NCBI GenBank assembly: GCA_002189035.1
Contig: NEEC01000014.1
Span: 1,428,501-1,492,500 of the forward strand
Source: Utricularia gibba
Taxonomy: Eukaryota; Streptophyta; Magnoliopsida; Lamiales; Lentibulariaceae
Direction: 5' to 3'
DNA: 64,000 bases
This document shows, in pieces, positions 22,463-34,148 of the stretch (its first letter is position 1; the number at the start of each line of letters is the position of its first letter). The position numbers were made by a program, and so were the translations under genes. The notes beneath the pieces are model-generated. The model was not told the DNA's origin, searched no databases, and saw only the letters and a list, made by a program, of their open reading frames with translations.

Positions 22463-23318
22463 ATGGTAGAGGTCTTTGCTTTCTGGGTTTTTTTTGTTAT
22501 TTGGATTGTTAGAATGGGTCTGAATAATTTTTGTTGATAGGGAGCTGGAGCGCCTGATGGAGAAGACAACCGATGGCCGCCATGGTTGAAACCTTTGTTG
22601 AAAGAGCAATTTTTTGGTCATTGTAAATCCCACGCTGATTCCCATAAAAGCGAACGGAATATGTACTGTTTAGATTGTATGGATGGTGCTCTTTGCTCTC
22701 TCTGTTTGGTTCATCACAAAGAACATCGTGCCATTCAGGTGAGGAACGCAATTTTCGCTTTCTGGTTTTTGTCCTTTTTTCAGGAATCATCGTTTTCGTT
22801 GGTTTACAGATAAGGAGATCATCCTACCACGATGTGATCAGAGTTGCTGAGATTCAAAAGTATCTGGATATCAGCTCTGTTCAGACATACATAATCAACA
22901 GCGCAAAAGTCGTCTTCTTGAACGAACGCCCCCAGCCCAGGCCGGGAAAAGGCGTAACCAACACCTGCGAAGTTTGCGATCGCAGCCTTCTTGATTCCTT
23001 CAGATTCTGCTCCCTTGGCTGCAAGGTTTCACCTTTTCACCAATTTCTTTTCAGCTGGAAGAGTTTAAGTTGACCTTTTATTGCACCTTTTTGATTCAGA
23101 TTGCTGGTACATCGAAGAATCTTCACCAAAAAGTCAAGAACACATCGCCCGAGAACAGAAAGACGGCGGTGGCTGCGGCCGAGTCAGAGGACTGGCATAG
23201 CAGTCGGAGTTTCACACCGTCGACCCCGCCACCCACCTCCATGAGCTACCAGTCCGCGAAGCGGAGGAAGGGCATCCCCCACAGAGCTCCAACTGGTGTT
23301 CTCAACATCAAAAACTAG
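22463..23318 (+). CDS. PLATZ transcription factor
   Basis: Four coding exons: 22463-22465 (the ATG alone), 22541-22738, 22810-23025 and 23100-23318, giving 211 residues. PLATZ proteins are plant zinc-dependent, AT-rich-DNA-binding repressors. Exon 2 gives [17 protein letters not shown] and a B-box-like C-x2-C/H cluster ([24 protein letters not shown]). Exon 3 gives the conserved [20 protein letters not shown] and a second Cys cluster ([19 protein letters not shown]). Exon 4 is a Ser/Pro/Lys-rich tail with the basic [11 protein letters not shown]. The ATG-only first exon (ATG then GTAGAG; acceptor at 22540) is supported by the family start M-G-A-G/A-P/x-D. It falls between the NPF duplication and the importin gene. 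Confidence 0.93.
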
Positions 23319-24450
23319 ACTCAGAGAAGCAGGCAGCTACATTAGCCATAAAGCCATAGAGAAAGGGTGAGAAACAAGAGAATACAGAACTATAAACAGC
23401 AAGCTTGAAGCGTAATAGCGAAATGCCGGTCTGGGTTCCGAGCTTCGGATCTAAGCACTGCGCCATGTGGTTTCAGTTTCCGGTCCTTTGTTCTTGTTTT
23501 GTCAGAACCGAAGAAGGTCGCAAGTTAGTGTAATGACACAAATTATGAAACTGAAGGTTTGTCTGTGTGTCTGTTGTACTGATTTCCACACCATGTACAT
23601 GTCTTGTTTAAACAACAGCAACATGAAAACATGTGGGGTCAACGTCTGACGTGCCATGTAACAACAAATAATATGATCAAAAACCATATTAATAATTTTG
23701 CTATTTTCATTTTAAAAAAATATAAATTTAATAACATGACTTATGAATTAAGTTCAATTCGTATAAATATAAATAAATTATGTATAAATTAGTTTGAATT
23801 TTCTGACTCTCTCATCGTCTAATAAGTTCTTCGATACTATTCATCACACGTTTGGAGAGCCATTGTGTGTTTCAATAGGGGACGAAGGTTTTTAATAAAC
23901 TAATATAATATTACAATTTTTAAATTAATATAAAATAAAAAAATATTATAACAATTCGGATCAACTCACGATTCAGAACGAATCTAGCATATCCGTAGAA
24001 ACGTAATTTTTTATGATAATTCAATAAATTCGACTCATAGTCGGTCAAATCTTATTTGTGTCCACTTTTAAATTAATATAAAGAAGATGAATTCGGGCCT
24101 TTTGTTGGGCTGGGCCGAGGGAATGCTCATTCATTTAAGCCCGTACGAGTGTCAGATTGGATGGAGGCTCTGAAAGGCGGCTCACGCAGACTGGCGCGTG
24201 TCAGCACGTTCCTTAAAGGGCGGTGAGGTGAAGGGTTTGAGAGGTAGTTGGGGACAGGGTCATTAGAAAGAAACCCTAATAAGTTGAATTGCCCTGCCCC
24301 TTAACACACGCGCACGCACTTCGCTGTCGCTTCATGCATCTCCAATCATCTGCATCTAAACCCTAGAGGAAGGTTCCAGTCGCTCGCTGTTCCCCCTGGG
24401 CTTCTTTTACTCCTTGTTCCAATCTTTCCGGGTTCGAGAACCGGAATTCG
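23319..24450. other. PLATZ 3' UTR, intergenic and SAD2 promoter
   Basis: 23319 to about 23640 is probably PLATZ 3' UTR. 23680-24080 is AT-rich without genes. 24095-24450 is a GC-richer promoter/leader carrying the elements listed separately. Confidence 0.5.
24106..24368 (+). promoter_or_regulatory. Site II and telo-box elements upstream of SAD2-type importin
   Basis: TGGGCT and TGGGCC-type site II elements lie at 24106-24116. Telo-boxes AAACCCTAA (24271-24279) and TAAACCCTAG (24357-24366) follow, about 180 and 95 bases before the ATG. Site II (TCP-bound) plus telo-box is a known pairing in promoters of plant growth, ribosome-biogenesis and nuclear-transport genes. Function here is inferred. 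Confidence 0.45.
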
Positions 24451-27400
24451 ATGGATCTTCAGAGCTTGGCCGTTATCCTACAAGGTGCACTCAGTCCAAA
24501 TCCTAATGAGCGGAAAGCTGCTGAAGAGAGTCTTAATCAGGTTTTTCATCTTGTCATTCACTACTCCAACTCGACCCTTTTGTTGGTTTTTGCTAGATTG
24601 AAATAAAGCGGCTTCTTTTTATCATCGAATTCCGTTGAAGCGGCTACCTTTGATAAACTTTTATTGATATTCTGAGTTGATGTCGTTGGATTCAATTGCG
24701 CTTCACTCTTTTGTTTGTGTGATTGCGCAGTTTCAGTATGCGCCACAGCATTTGGTCAGGCTTTTGCAGATCATAGTGGAAGGAAGTTGTGATATGGCTG
24801 TTAGGCAGGTTGCCAGCATATCTTTTAAGAATCTTATAGCCAAAAACTGGTGTACGAATGATCCTGGTACGCTCTCAATATTTGTGGATTATCTAGACGT
24901 AGTAGTTGGATTCCTGTAGTTGTTTTATGAGAGCATTATTGCAGGCTGACCTAATTATTGAATAATTAAATTGCGTGAATTAGAGTGCAAAAGTAGATTA
25001 AATTTCAACTCTTTTGCTCGAGTGTGTGAACTGATATTTTGCCACAGATAATTCATGTGTCAGCAAGATAACATACAGCTTGAAGCACTGTAATCTTACC
25101 TGAATGTTTTTCTACGTTCTCCTCTGGTTTGCGTGCTTTCTTTATGTGTTGGTTGTATTCTCAATAGTAACATTGTGCATGCTTCTTGGTGCTGAATGGA
25201 ACAAAGATTTGTGTCCCTCATTCCGTGGCGTAAATGTGTATGTATGCGATAAGCTGTTATAACTCTAGCTGATCGTTTTTTTCTGTTGGTGGAAAATTAG
25301 GTGAACCGTCAAAGATTCTTCCAGAAGACAAGGAAGTTGTGAGACAGAATATTCTTAATTTCGTGATGCAAGTCCCGCCACTTTTGAGGTATAAATAAAA
25401 TTTAGTGCCAGATCTTCCTTTTTATCTGTAAAGAAGTCTAAATCCTAGAACTTTTTTTGTATTGAAAAGAGTGCAGCTTGGGGAATGCTTGAAAACAATG
25501 ATACAGGAAGACTATCCAGAACAATGGCCTGCTCTTCTTCATTGGGTGAAGCATAATTTGCAGGATCAACAAGTTTATGGAGCTTTGTTCGTTCTGCGTA
25601 TTCTTTCCAGAAAATATGAGTAAGTTCCATGTGAATGTCCTTTTTTTGTATCATTTTTTTCTGAGGATTTTGTAATCTAATCGTTGTTTTAAACGGTAGG
25701 AAATATTTATGCATTTTGTGGATTATGTTTCTTTTCTTTGATAAATTGAAAGTTAGTTTTTACAAACAGAAAAATTCTCTTATCAACTTGGCTCACTGAT
25801 GTTTGGGAAATTCCAGGTTCAAATCTGATGATGAGAGATTACCTGTGCATCACATTGTTGAAGAAACATTTCAGCAGCTGCTCAGCATATTCAACCGGCT
25901 CATCCAAATACCCAACCCTTCTGTTGAAGTAGCTGACTTGATCAAGCTGATTTGTAAAATATTCTGGTCATCAATATATGTATGTACATGCGTTTTCAAG
26001 ATTTATATTACATTTTCTCACAAAAGCTTCTTGCCACTTCTAAATTTAGGATCTAAGATTTTCACACTAAGCACCCGTGATCAAGTTTCTACCTTTTAAA
26101 TTCTTTATATTATGTCTTCGTCTTCTCAGTTATATATTCCAGCAATGTTTGCATTTCTAAACTCCATTTTCTTCTGCTTGGGCCTTTTAAAAAATGGTAG
26201 CTCCCTTTAGTACATTTTCCCAGAGACTCTGGTTGCTCTTGTTGAACATACCTAATGCATTTCCTTCTTACAGTTGGAGCTTCCAAGACAGTTATTCGTT
26301 CCCAACATTTTTGATGCATGGATGATCCTTTTCTTGACTGTGCTGGAGAGACCTGTTCCTCTAGAAGGGCAGCCCGCGGATCCCGAGCTGAGAAAGTCAT
26401 GGGGGTGGTGGAAAGTGAAAAAGTGGACTGTCCACATATTAAACCGTCTTTATACACGGTGTCCTTGTCTTTTTCCCTTTTCCATTTTGTGGTTTTTTTG
26501 AGCATTTTTATTACCAATCTCACCCTTTGGTCGCCTGGTATAGGTTTGGGGATGCAAAACTTCAAAATCCTGACAACAAAGCTTTTGCACAGAACTTTCA
26601 GAAAAATTATGCTGGAAAGATTTTGGAGTGCCATTTAAACTTGTTAAATGTGATACGTGTTGGTGGTTATTTGCCAGACAGAGTAATCAATCTAATTTTG
26701 CAGTACCTCAGTAATAGGTTTGTCGACTTGAATCTAATTTCATTTTTATCTTTCTCTTCGATTAGCTGTTATATATTCTTTCTTAACTGAATGGTTGATC
26801 CAAAATTGTGTTCGCCTGTGCAGCATTTCAAAAAGTGCCATGTACCACCTGCTGCAGCCAAAAATCGACATTGTTCTTTTTGAAATAATATTCCCTCTGA
26901 TGTGCTTCAATGATAATGATCAAGTACTCTGGGACGATGACCCACATGAATATGTGCGGAAAGGATATGGTATATTGTTTCTCCTCTATGCTAATACTTG
27001 GTTTCATTCTTGCACTCCTGCCTCGAGTCACACTGCCAATTTGATCCATATGTTTTACAGACATAATTGAAGATTTGTATAGTCCTAGAACGGCTGCAAT
27101 GGATTTTGTGTGTGAGTTGGTCAGAAAGCGTGGAAAGGACAACCTGCAGAAGTTCTTGTTATTCATTGTGGAGGTTTTTAAGAGGTTAAATTTTGCTACT
27201 AACTTGATTTTCATACCATAACTAATCAGATAATGAGCTTCTTTAATGTGTCCATTTTTTAACTAGGTATGATGATGCACCAGCAGAATATAAGCCTTAT
27301 AGACAGAAGGATGGTGCCCTTCTCGCTATTGGATCTCTTTGTGATAAACTAAAGCAGTCCGAGCTGTATAAACATGAACTAGAGCCAATGATTGTTCAGC

Positions 27401-30400
27401 ATGTATTCCCTGAGTTTAGTAGTCCAGTGGGACATCTTCGAGCTAAGGTAGCTTACCCACTTGGTAATGAATATGCTTTTCCGTGGCCTTCACGCTGACT
27501 TGATCAATGGATTTGAAAGCGTTAATTTGTATGCTATTTCATCAAGTTCTACTAAAACGCTTGTTTACAAAATGGTCTTCTATGATTTTTTTTTCTTTTG
27601 TTTCTATGGAATCTGGCTTTGCATCTATTAGTTGTTTGAACATGAACTAGTCGCCTGGCAACTTATTGTTTGGGTAGTTTAATTTGAGTGATGAGCTTAT
27701 ATCATTCTTGTGCAATCCAAAATGAGCTTTTAGGCAGCATGGGTTGCTGGTCAATATGCTCATATTAATTTCTCGGATTCAAATAACTTCCGGAGGGCCT
27801 TACACAATGTTGTTGCTGGGATGCGTGATCCTGAACTCCCTGTGCGTGTCGACTCCGTATTTGCTCTACGTTCCTTTGTGGAAGCCTGCAGTGGTAAAGT
27901 GTCCATCCGTCAAGTTTTTTGTTTTATCCTTTTCACTATTATATCTAATACCTGATACTAAAATATAACTGTCTGTGCAGATTTATCTGAAATCAGACCA
28001 ATTCTTCCACAGCTTCTTGATGGTATTGTATTATTCATGGAAGCCCCACCTCTATGATGAGTGGAATCTAATATTCTGATTGCTTTCCCTAAATGTCTTC
28101 AGATTTTTTCAAACTCATGGATGAAGTTGAAAATGAAGACCTTGTTTTTACCCTTGAGACCATCGTGGACAAATTTGGGAAGAGATGGTTCCTTACGCTC
28201 TTGGCTTATGCCAAAATTTGGTGAGGATAATTTTTTTCTGTCATGCTTTGATGAATTGGCAAGAGTTCTTCTCCTTTGGCGAACTAATTTTGATCCCCAG
28301 GCTGCTGCATTTTGGAAATGCATGAATACTGCTGAAGCAGATGAAGAAGGTGATGATCCTGGTGCTTTAGCAGCTGTTGGCTGCTTACGTGCCATAAGCA
28401 CAATTCTTGAATCAATTAACAGAGTGCCTCATCTGTTTGTACACATTGAGCCTATAATGTTCCCGATAATGTCGAGGATGCTGACTACTGATGGTCAAGG
28501 TGAGCTTTTTTCTTGTGGAAACTGTTTATTTGTATTTTCAGCTTTTATTATCACATCCTTTTGAATATCCTGAAATCTGTGTTCCTTGACATTTTGTTGG
28601 CTAGTTCTTTTTTTTGGATTGTAAATCACAGAAGCATGACGTGCAATATCATCCCCATATTTGATCATAGACAATGATTTTAAATCAAATGAGTTGCTCA
28701 GAATACATACTCTGGTGCTGAAAATACTAACTCCTAGTGCATAATGACCTTTTATAACCTTTTATAACGCCATTTGCTTTCAGGTCCAGTTTCATTTTCC
28801 TCCTTATTTTTTGTACTTTTATGGCGTTTGTTTCAACTGTATTGGCGGTCCTAATGCCATTTGGTGTCTCTGTTGTTGCGTTCTTGCGTAGCATGCTAAT
28901 TTTGAATCATCAAACACTTCTACAGAGGTCTTTGAAGAAGTACTGGAGATTGTATCCTACATGACCTTCTATTTACCAACATTATCACTGGAAATGTGGA
29001 GCCTGTGGCCGTTGATGATGCAAGCTTTGTCCGACTGGGCTATTGATTTTTTCCCAAGTATGCTGCAACACCTTAAATTGTCCTTACCACGCATCATTTC
29101 TTTCTTCTTCTATGTTTTTCTGGCGCATTTTACTTTTTTTGGCATATCAGCTCTCTGATGATTGTGCTTATATGTTATTTCATTGATGATGTCAACTTCT
29201 GCCATTTTGTAATTTTTCGACCGTGCTTTCAAGTTGGTTATAATGTTTTTTTTTTGCAGATATACTGGTTCCATTGGATAATTATATATCCAGAAGCACT
29301 GAACATTTTCTCGCATGCAAGGAACCAGATTATCAGCAAAGCCTTTGGAATATGATATCATCTGTTAGTTGTTATCGTGTTAATTGTGGAGCCTGATAAA
29401 GTGAAGCCATGTAACAAATGTATTATTCTGTTCTGGCAGGTAATGGGAGACAAGAATCTCGAAGATGGTGATATAGAACCTGCACCCAAGCTCATCCAAG
29501 TGGTATTCCAAAACTGCCGGGGAAAAGTTGATCACTGGATTGAGCCTTACTTGAGAGTCACTGTGGAACGTCTACGTCGTACTGAGAAACCATATTTAAA
29601 GTGCCTTTTGATGGAAGTCGTGAGTAAATTCTGCACAACCTAAATGTTTTTTGAAGCTAATGTGGAGATAGCTATCTGAAATGTTGTTGGAACAATATTT
29701 GAAGTGCATGATTTTTTTTTCCAAGAATGATTGAATAACAAGAAAATGACTTCCTTTAGGTTGCTGATGCTCTGTACTACAATGCGTCCTTGACACTCAG
29801 CATTCTTCAGAGGCTTAATGTTGCCACAGAACTTTTCAACCTTTGGTTCCAGATGTTGCAGCAGACTAAGAAGAGTGGAGCACGTGCCCATTTTAAGAGG
29901 TGCTAGTTTAATGATGTACTTGAATTTGCATATTGTATTTTGCTAAAATGATATTGCTTATTAATTTTTAAGCATGAATATGCAGGGAGCATGATAAAAA
30001 GGTGTGCTGTCTAGGCTTGACATCGTTGCTTCCTCTCCCTGCTGAACAGTTGCCAGCAGAAGCATTGGATCGTATTTTCAAGTCCACGCTTGACCTGCTT
30101 GTGGCATACAAGGGTCAACTAGCAGGTTTTGTACACTTTTTATTTGTCTGCAATGCATTGTGGTATACTTATGTGTTGTTTGTGGATTTGGTATATTTTA
30201 TATGGTTACTTATTGCAGAGGCTGCTAAAGAGGAGGAAGAGGGTGAAGATGATGACGATACAGAAAATTTTGAAAGTGATGGTGATGAATATGATGGTGA
30301 TTCTGACAAGGAGATGGGGATTGAAGCCGAGGATGGAGATGAAGCTGATAGTCTTAAGCTTCAGAAATTGGCTGCCCGGGTTGGTGTTTCTCGTGCATTT

Positions 30401-31113
30401 TTTTCCATCTTCATTTATTAGAAGTCTATATAAAAAGTTATTACATGCAAATTTTGGCCCACATTTTGAAATGCGTTTTGTTTAAAATTTCATGCGAGAA
30501 TAATTGCAATTATTGTGGTTGTTTCAGTATAAGTTGTTTATCCATCTTGATCTTGCTTGGATTTGTAGCTGGAAAAATATTTTGGCGTATATACACACCT
30601 TTTACAAAATCTTGTTACACAACTTTTTAGCATGTGTTGCAAGGCCACCCAACGTCATTTGTGTTGCTGGGATGTTTCCATATCCACTAGTTTCTGCTTT
30701 TTTGTGAAATATTTTCACTGTTCCCACTGCATTCTCAGGCAAAAGCGTTTCGCAACTCTGATTTGGATGATGACAGTGATGATGATTTCAGCGAGGATGA
30801 CGAAGAATTGCAGTCACCTATTGATGATGTTGACCCTTTCGTTTTTTTTGTGGATACCATCAAAGGTACTCTTCTCGTCCTGGATTAGTAATAACTGGTA
30901 TCATCAAGTTTCTGGATTTTTGTGACTCAGAATTTCTATGCTGCAGTTTTGCGAGCTTCAGATCCTTTGAGATTCGAGAGACTCACACAGACTCTAGATC
31001 TTCATTATCGAGCACTTGCTGATGGAGTTGCTCAGCATGCAGAGCACAGAAGAGTGGAGATTGAGAAGGAAAGGATTGCCAAAGCTGCCGAGGCAGCAGC
31101 TGCCCCCTCATGA
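24451..31113 (+). CDS. SAD2: Importin beta-like protein, SAD2 / importin-7/8 type, one-base frame break in exon 13
   Basis: Twenty-two exons: 24451-24540, 24731-24866, 25301-25388, 25470-25619, 25817-25979, 26274-26458, 26544-26717, 26824-26969, 27061-27184, 27267-27447, 27734-27893, 27981-28022, 28103-28220, 28301-28499, 28926-29057, 29260-29363, 29440-29619, 29760-29899, 29986-30125, 30219-30379, 30739-30865 and 30947-31113. They total 3107 bases, one short of 1036 codons. The product is a HEAT-repeat karyopherin with an N-terminal Ran-binding region (FKNLIAKNW) and a long acidic stretch ([10 protein letters not shown]) near residue 900, typical of importin 7/8. In Arabidopsis SAD2 imports MYB4 and affects ABA, drought and trichome phenotypes and ARGONAUTE1 function. 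Exon 13 has GGG where GGGG restores the conserved [17 protein letters not shown]; as given it reads into a stop. The neighbouring junctions fix the phase, so one base is missing. Confidence 0.93.
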
Positions 31114-32438
31114 TGCGCTTCTCTACAAGTCATCTGAACTAGCAGCACTCCTCTCGCAAAACATTAAAATAGTCTGGCCAGGTTTAAAATCAGCCCATGA
31201 GGATTGGATCATAGGAGTCCGGAGTGCACTAAGATATTTTGGTGTCATTGTGTCCAGATCGTCATCCAAAATGCTGCCTTGGGTGCAGTTTCGGACGGTA
31301 GGGAAGTGATCAGGGAGTCACGTTCCTGAGTCAAGTGGTTCTTTCTGCATAAGAAGGTCCCCCGGTTTTCAGTTTCTATGTCCGCCATGATGTTGTACCA
31401 ATTTTCTGTCAGCCAGAGTCAGCATGCTAAGGAAGTCTCTCTGATTCCGCAGATGGGAGGTTGAGAGTGTTGTCAAAATTTTGTCATACATACATGAGCA
31501 TTGGTTGTTAGCATTCTTTCCCTTGGTCGGATTGGTTCATTCCTTGTGTTGTTGCGGGGGGTTGTGTTGGTCTTTGTGCATAAGTGCATGAATTTTGTAT
31601 ATCAGACCCCATTCGTTCCTTATATTTCTCAACAGTCATCTCTGTTGGGGCATCCCTCCTGCTCTTCCTCCCACCTCTGCCTCGTTTGTAATGGTGGAGT
31701 GCCAGTCCCACTCTTTTGTGCACTCTCCTGAGCATGTAAAAAACACCCAACCAACTTTGTAGGTTATTCATTTGGTTTCAATACTGGAAACTGATGAATC
31801 GGGTTGATTGGTAAATTGAATTGCTCCTTTAAATTCTACAGTGAAAGTGGAGTAACCGGACTTGATGTGCTGCCATCATTCCAAAAACATCAGCAATGAA
31901 GAAAGTTGTGTGCAGTGACTAGTGATTGTGTTATAGAGGCTATAACTGTAGCAAGTAGAGAGCAGACTGCCCATGCTGGTTTCCTGCTTGTGGGCTTCCA
32001 TGACTTGATATTCATATGGCTCCTGAAACTCTCTGTACTTTCTTTTCTGCTTGTTTCTGATGAGGGGGATGAAATTCTGGTGGCTTAGGACTGACTGCAT
32101 TAAATTAACTTGCAACTGTTCAGCATGTTTGTTGGATTCTTCTTTTGATATCTTATCCATATCCCCCATCTGTCAACCTTTTACACCAAACAGGATTTGG
32201 AAGACTTTTCAAAGGTCTACACCCCAAAGATTTGGCTCTAAGCAAACAGTTGATGGCTTCCAAAAAGACCAACTACTTCTTGATCAGCAAAAGTCACACC
32301 AGCTGATAGCGAAAGCCTGTTATACTCAACTTTTCTGTGTGCGCGTTCCCACTCTGAGTGCAGAATCCACTTCCAAAAGAGAACTCATTACCATACACTA
32401 TTCATTCATTCTCCAAAACTCAGCTTTTTAGAGTAGCC
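31114..32438. other. SAD2 3' UTR and RALF promoter
   Basis: SAD2 3' UTR probably extends to about 31750. The rest is the upstream region of the RALF gene. No other domain-bearing frame seen. Confidence 0.5.
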
Positions 32439-32771
32439 ATGGCTGCAAAGTTCACCAGCTTTCTCCTCTACTTCATCTTCTTCTGCTTCTCCTTGTTTGC
32501 TGGTTCCAGGATTGCTGAGTCGTCTATGGCGGATTCCATGGCAAGCTACGGCGGGGATGACTTCGAGGCACTGATGGAGTCACAAACCAGCGCAAGATTC
32601 CTTCAAGAGCAGAGAAACTACATCGTATACGATGTCCTGAAGAAGGACCGGCCCATCTGCCGTGGGGAACCGGGATCACCGTACTCCAGAGGCAGCGGAT
32701 GCCTTCCTCCGCCCTCCAACACATACCATCGGCCCTGCTACACGTACTACAGGTGCAGGGTCTCCAAGTGA
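32439..32771 (+). CDS. RALF-family secreted peptide precursor
   Basis: Intronless, 110 residues. RALF peptides are apoplastic signals perceived by FERONIA-type receptor kinases and cell-wall LRX proteins; they alter extracellular pH and growth. The precursor has an N-terminal signal peptide (about residues 1-27, hydrophobic FLLYFIFFCFSLFAG), a short propeptide and a basic C-terminus. The C-terminus has the four conserved cysteines (RPIC, GSGC, YHRPC, YYRC), enough for two disulfides, and ends in RCRVSK. A YIVY motif replaces the usual YISY near the start of the mature part. The RRxL site for S1P cleavage is reduced to ARFL. The start at 32439 (MAAKF) is chosen because the upstream in-frame ATG at 32358 would bury the signal peptide. 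It converges on the minus-strand remnant that follows. Confidence 0.88.
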   Translation: MAAKFTSFLLYFIFFCFSLFAGSRIAESSMADSMASYGGDDFEALMESQTSARFLQEQRNYIVYDVLKKDRPICRGEPGSPYSRGSGCLPPPSNTYHRPCYTYYRCRVSK

Positions 32772-33106
32772 AGTGTCTGCTACAGCATGTAAACTCTATT
32801 TTCCTGTGCTTCAAAGGGACCAAATAAAAGTATGAAAATGGACAGGGTGCACAGCCCCTTCATTTCTGTGTATATGATGACCATTTCATGAGAATCAGCC
32901 GCATCATTAACTATATAAAACCAGTCTACACACTCTGCAAATGCCAAGGAGAGAGGCCATTCCATCCACCTTTTGTAGAAAACTACAAACTTGCTTTGGA
33001 GAGTAGAAACATCATTTGGCTTTAAGTTCCCATACTCCTGTAGAGGTGAGTACTATCATCCAAAATGCGCAATGTGGAGAGAAGGGTAGAGCAAGACACA
33101 GCAAGG

Positions 33107-34148
33107 TTACGAATGAGTGAAAAAGGTTGAGCTTACCATGGTTTCCTCTCCATGGAAACGATTAACTAAAGCCACATCTTTGGAAAGATGTGTTTTATGC
33201 TTGTCATCATTCCTCCATGGTTTACAAAAGCTTCCACTCAAACGGCAAACAGAGAAAACATCTTCAGGTAATCCCAATGTCGCTAAAACTTGCTTTCCCC
33301 TAAGAGACAGCATTCCTTCCTGAACCTCAGAGTAAAGAGCTTTAATTAAGTCTAGTGAACCCACAAATGGTTTCAACCCAACTGGTCAATGCACAGTATG
33401 GCACTTAGCATTTTATATTGCGTAGATTCCATGAAAAGATACAGAGGATGATCATATAAATCATGTCAGATATCCAGAAACAATTACAGATATTGCAGAA
33501 GTTAACTTATATTTACGAGGTACCAAATCTGAATTCGACAAAGAAAGTACATGGCAAGTGCTTACCCTTCCCTGTCATACAGGCAGAATGAAACTACTTC
33601 AAGTCACAGCATTCATTGCCATTTAAAACAATCCAAGACATTTTCCCGTGCGTTTGAAAGAGAGGTTAGCTGCATATTAACAGAAAATTAAACAAAACTC
33701 ACCTACATCAACAGCAAGGAAGTTAAAAAGTTGCTATCAACAAGCAAAAAGGCTTCAACTTTACGGAGAATTCTTGAATAAAAAATAGCCCGGCGACATT
33801 AACAGGATCCAAGTGGCACTTCGTGTCTGCCCCTATTACCTCCGATGCCAAAATTTCGACAGGCGGCGGTGGGGGCCGAGGAAGGGGTTTTTCAGGGAAG
33901 CCGAGAAAGCTCGAACCCGACGCATTTGTGACATCAGAAAAGACGGAAAATTTTCTTCTTTTGACGCGTTGAATTGATTTGAACCCACTGCAGTTGACCA
34001 ACGAACCGCAGAAAAGTATGCCTGATGTTCCTCTAGACTTGAGGATTACTTCACCTTCAATTCTAAATCTTGTTTGATTTTGTGAAAAATAAAACATAGA
34101 AAAAGCGGCGGCGTTTGTGAAAGGGGGGCAATCGCTCAATGGGTTCAA
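33107..34148 (-). pseudogene. Remnant resembling a plant SAM-dependent methyltransferase (At2g43320 type)
   Basis: Two coding-like blocks on the minus strand. The upper one (about 33760-34148) has a Ser/Arg-rich leader, then PEKPLPRPPPPPVEILASE and KCHLDPVNVAGL. The lower one (about 33125-33380) begins at a good acceptor with GLKPFVGSLDLIKALYSEV and SLRGKQVL. These match, in order, the N-terminal Pro-rich segment and the start of the Rossmann fold of a plant methyltransferase family, from memory. The glycine-rich SAM motif expected right after GKQVL is not there (ATLGLPEDVF instead), and the rest of the catalytic domain is missing. The linking exon is not recognisable. It overlaps the first bases of the HSF gene head-to-head. 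A strong donor (ATG then GTAAGC) near 33135 hints that part of it may still be spliced. Confidence 0.4.

Noticed and set aside
32780-33045. Possible last exon of the methyltransferase-like gene (frame containing KRWMEWPLSLAF)
   Set aside because: It follows a fair acceptor but has no relation to methyltransferases and lies over the RALF 3' UTR; probably chance.
33558-33572. Possible 6-base microexon (GGAAGG flanked by ACAG and GTAAGC) on the minus strand
   Set aside because: Its length cannot link the phases of the two coding-like blocks on either side.
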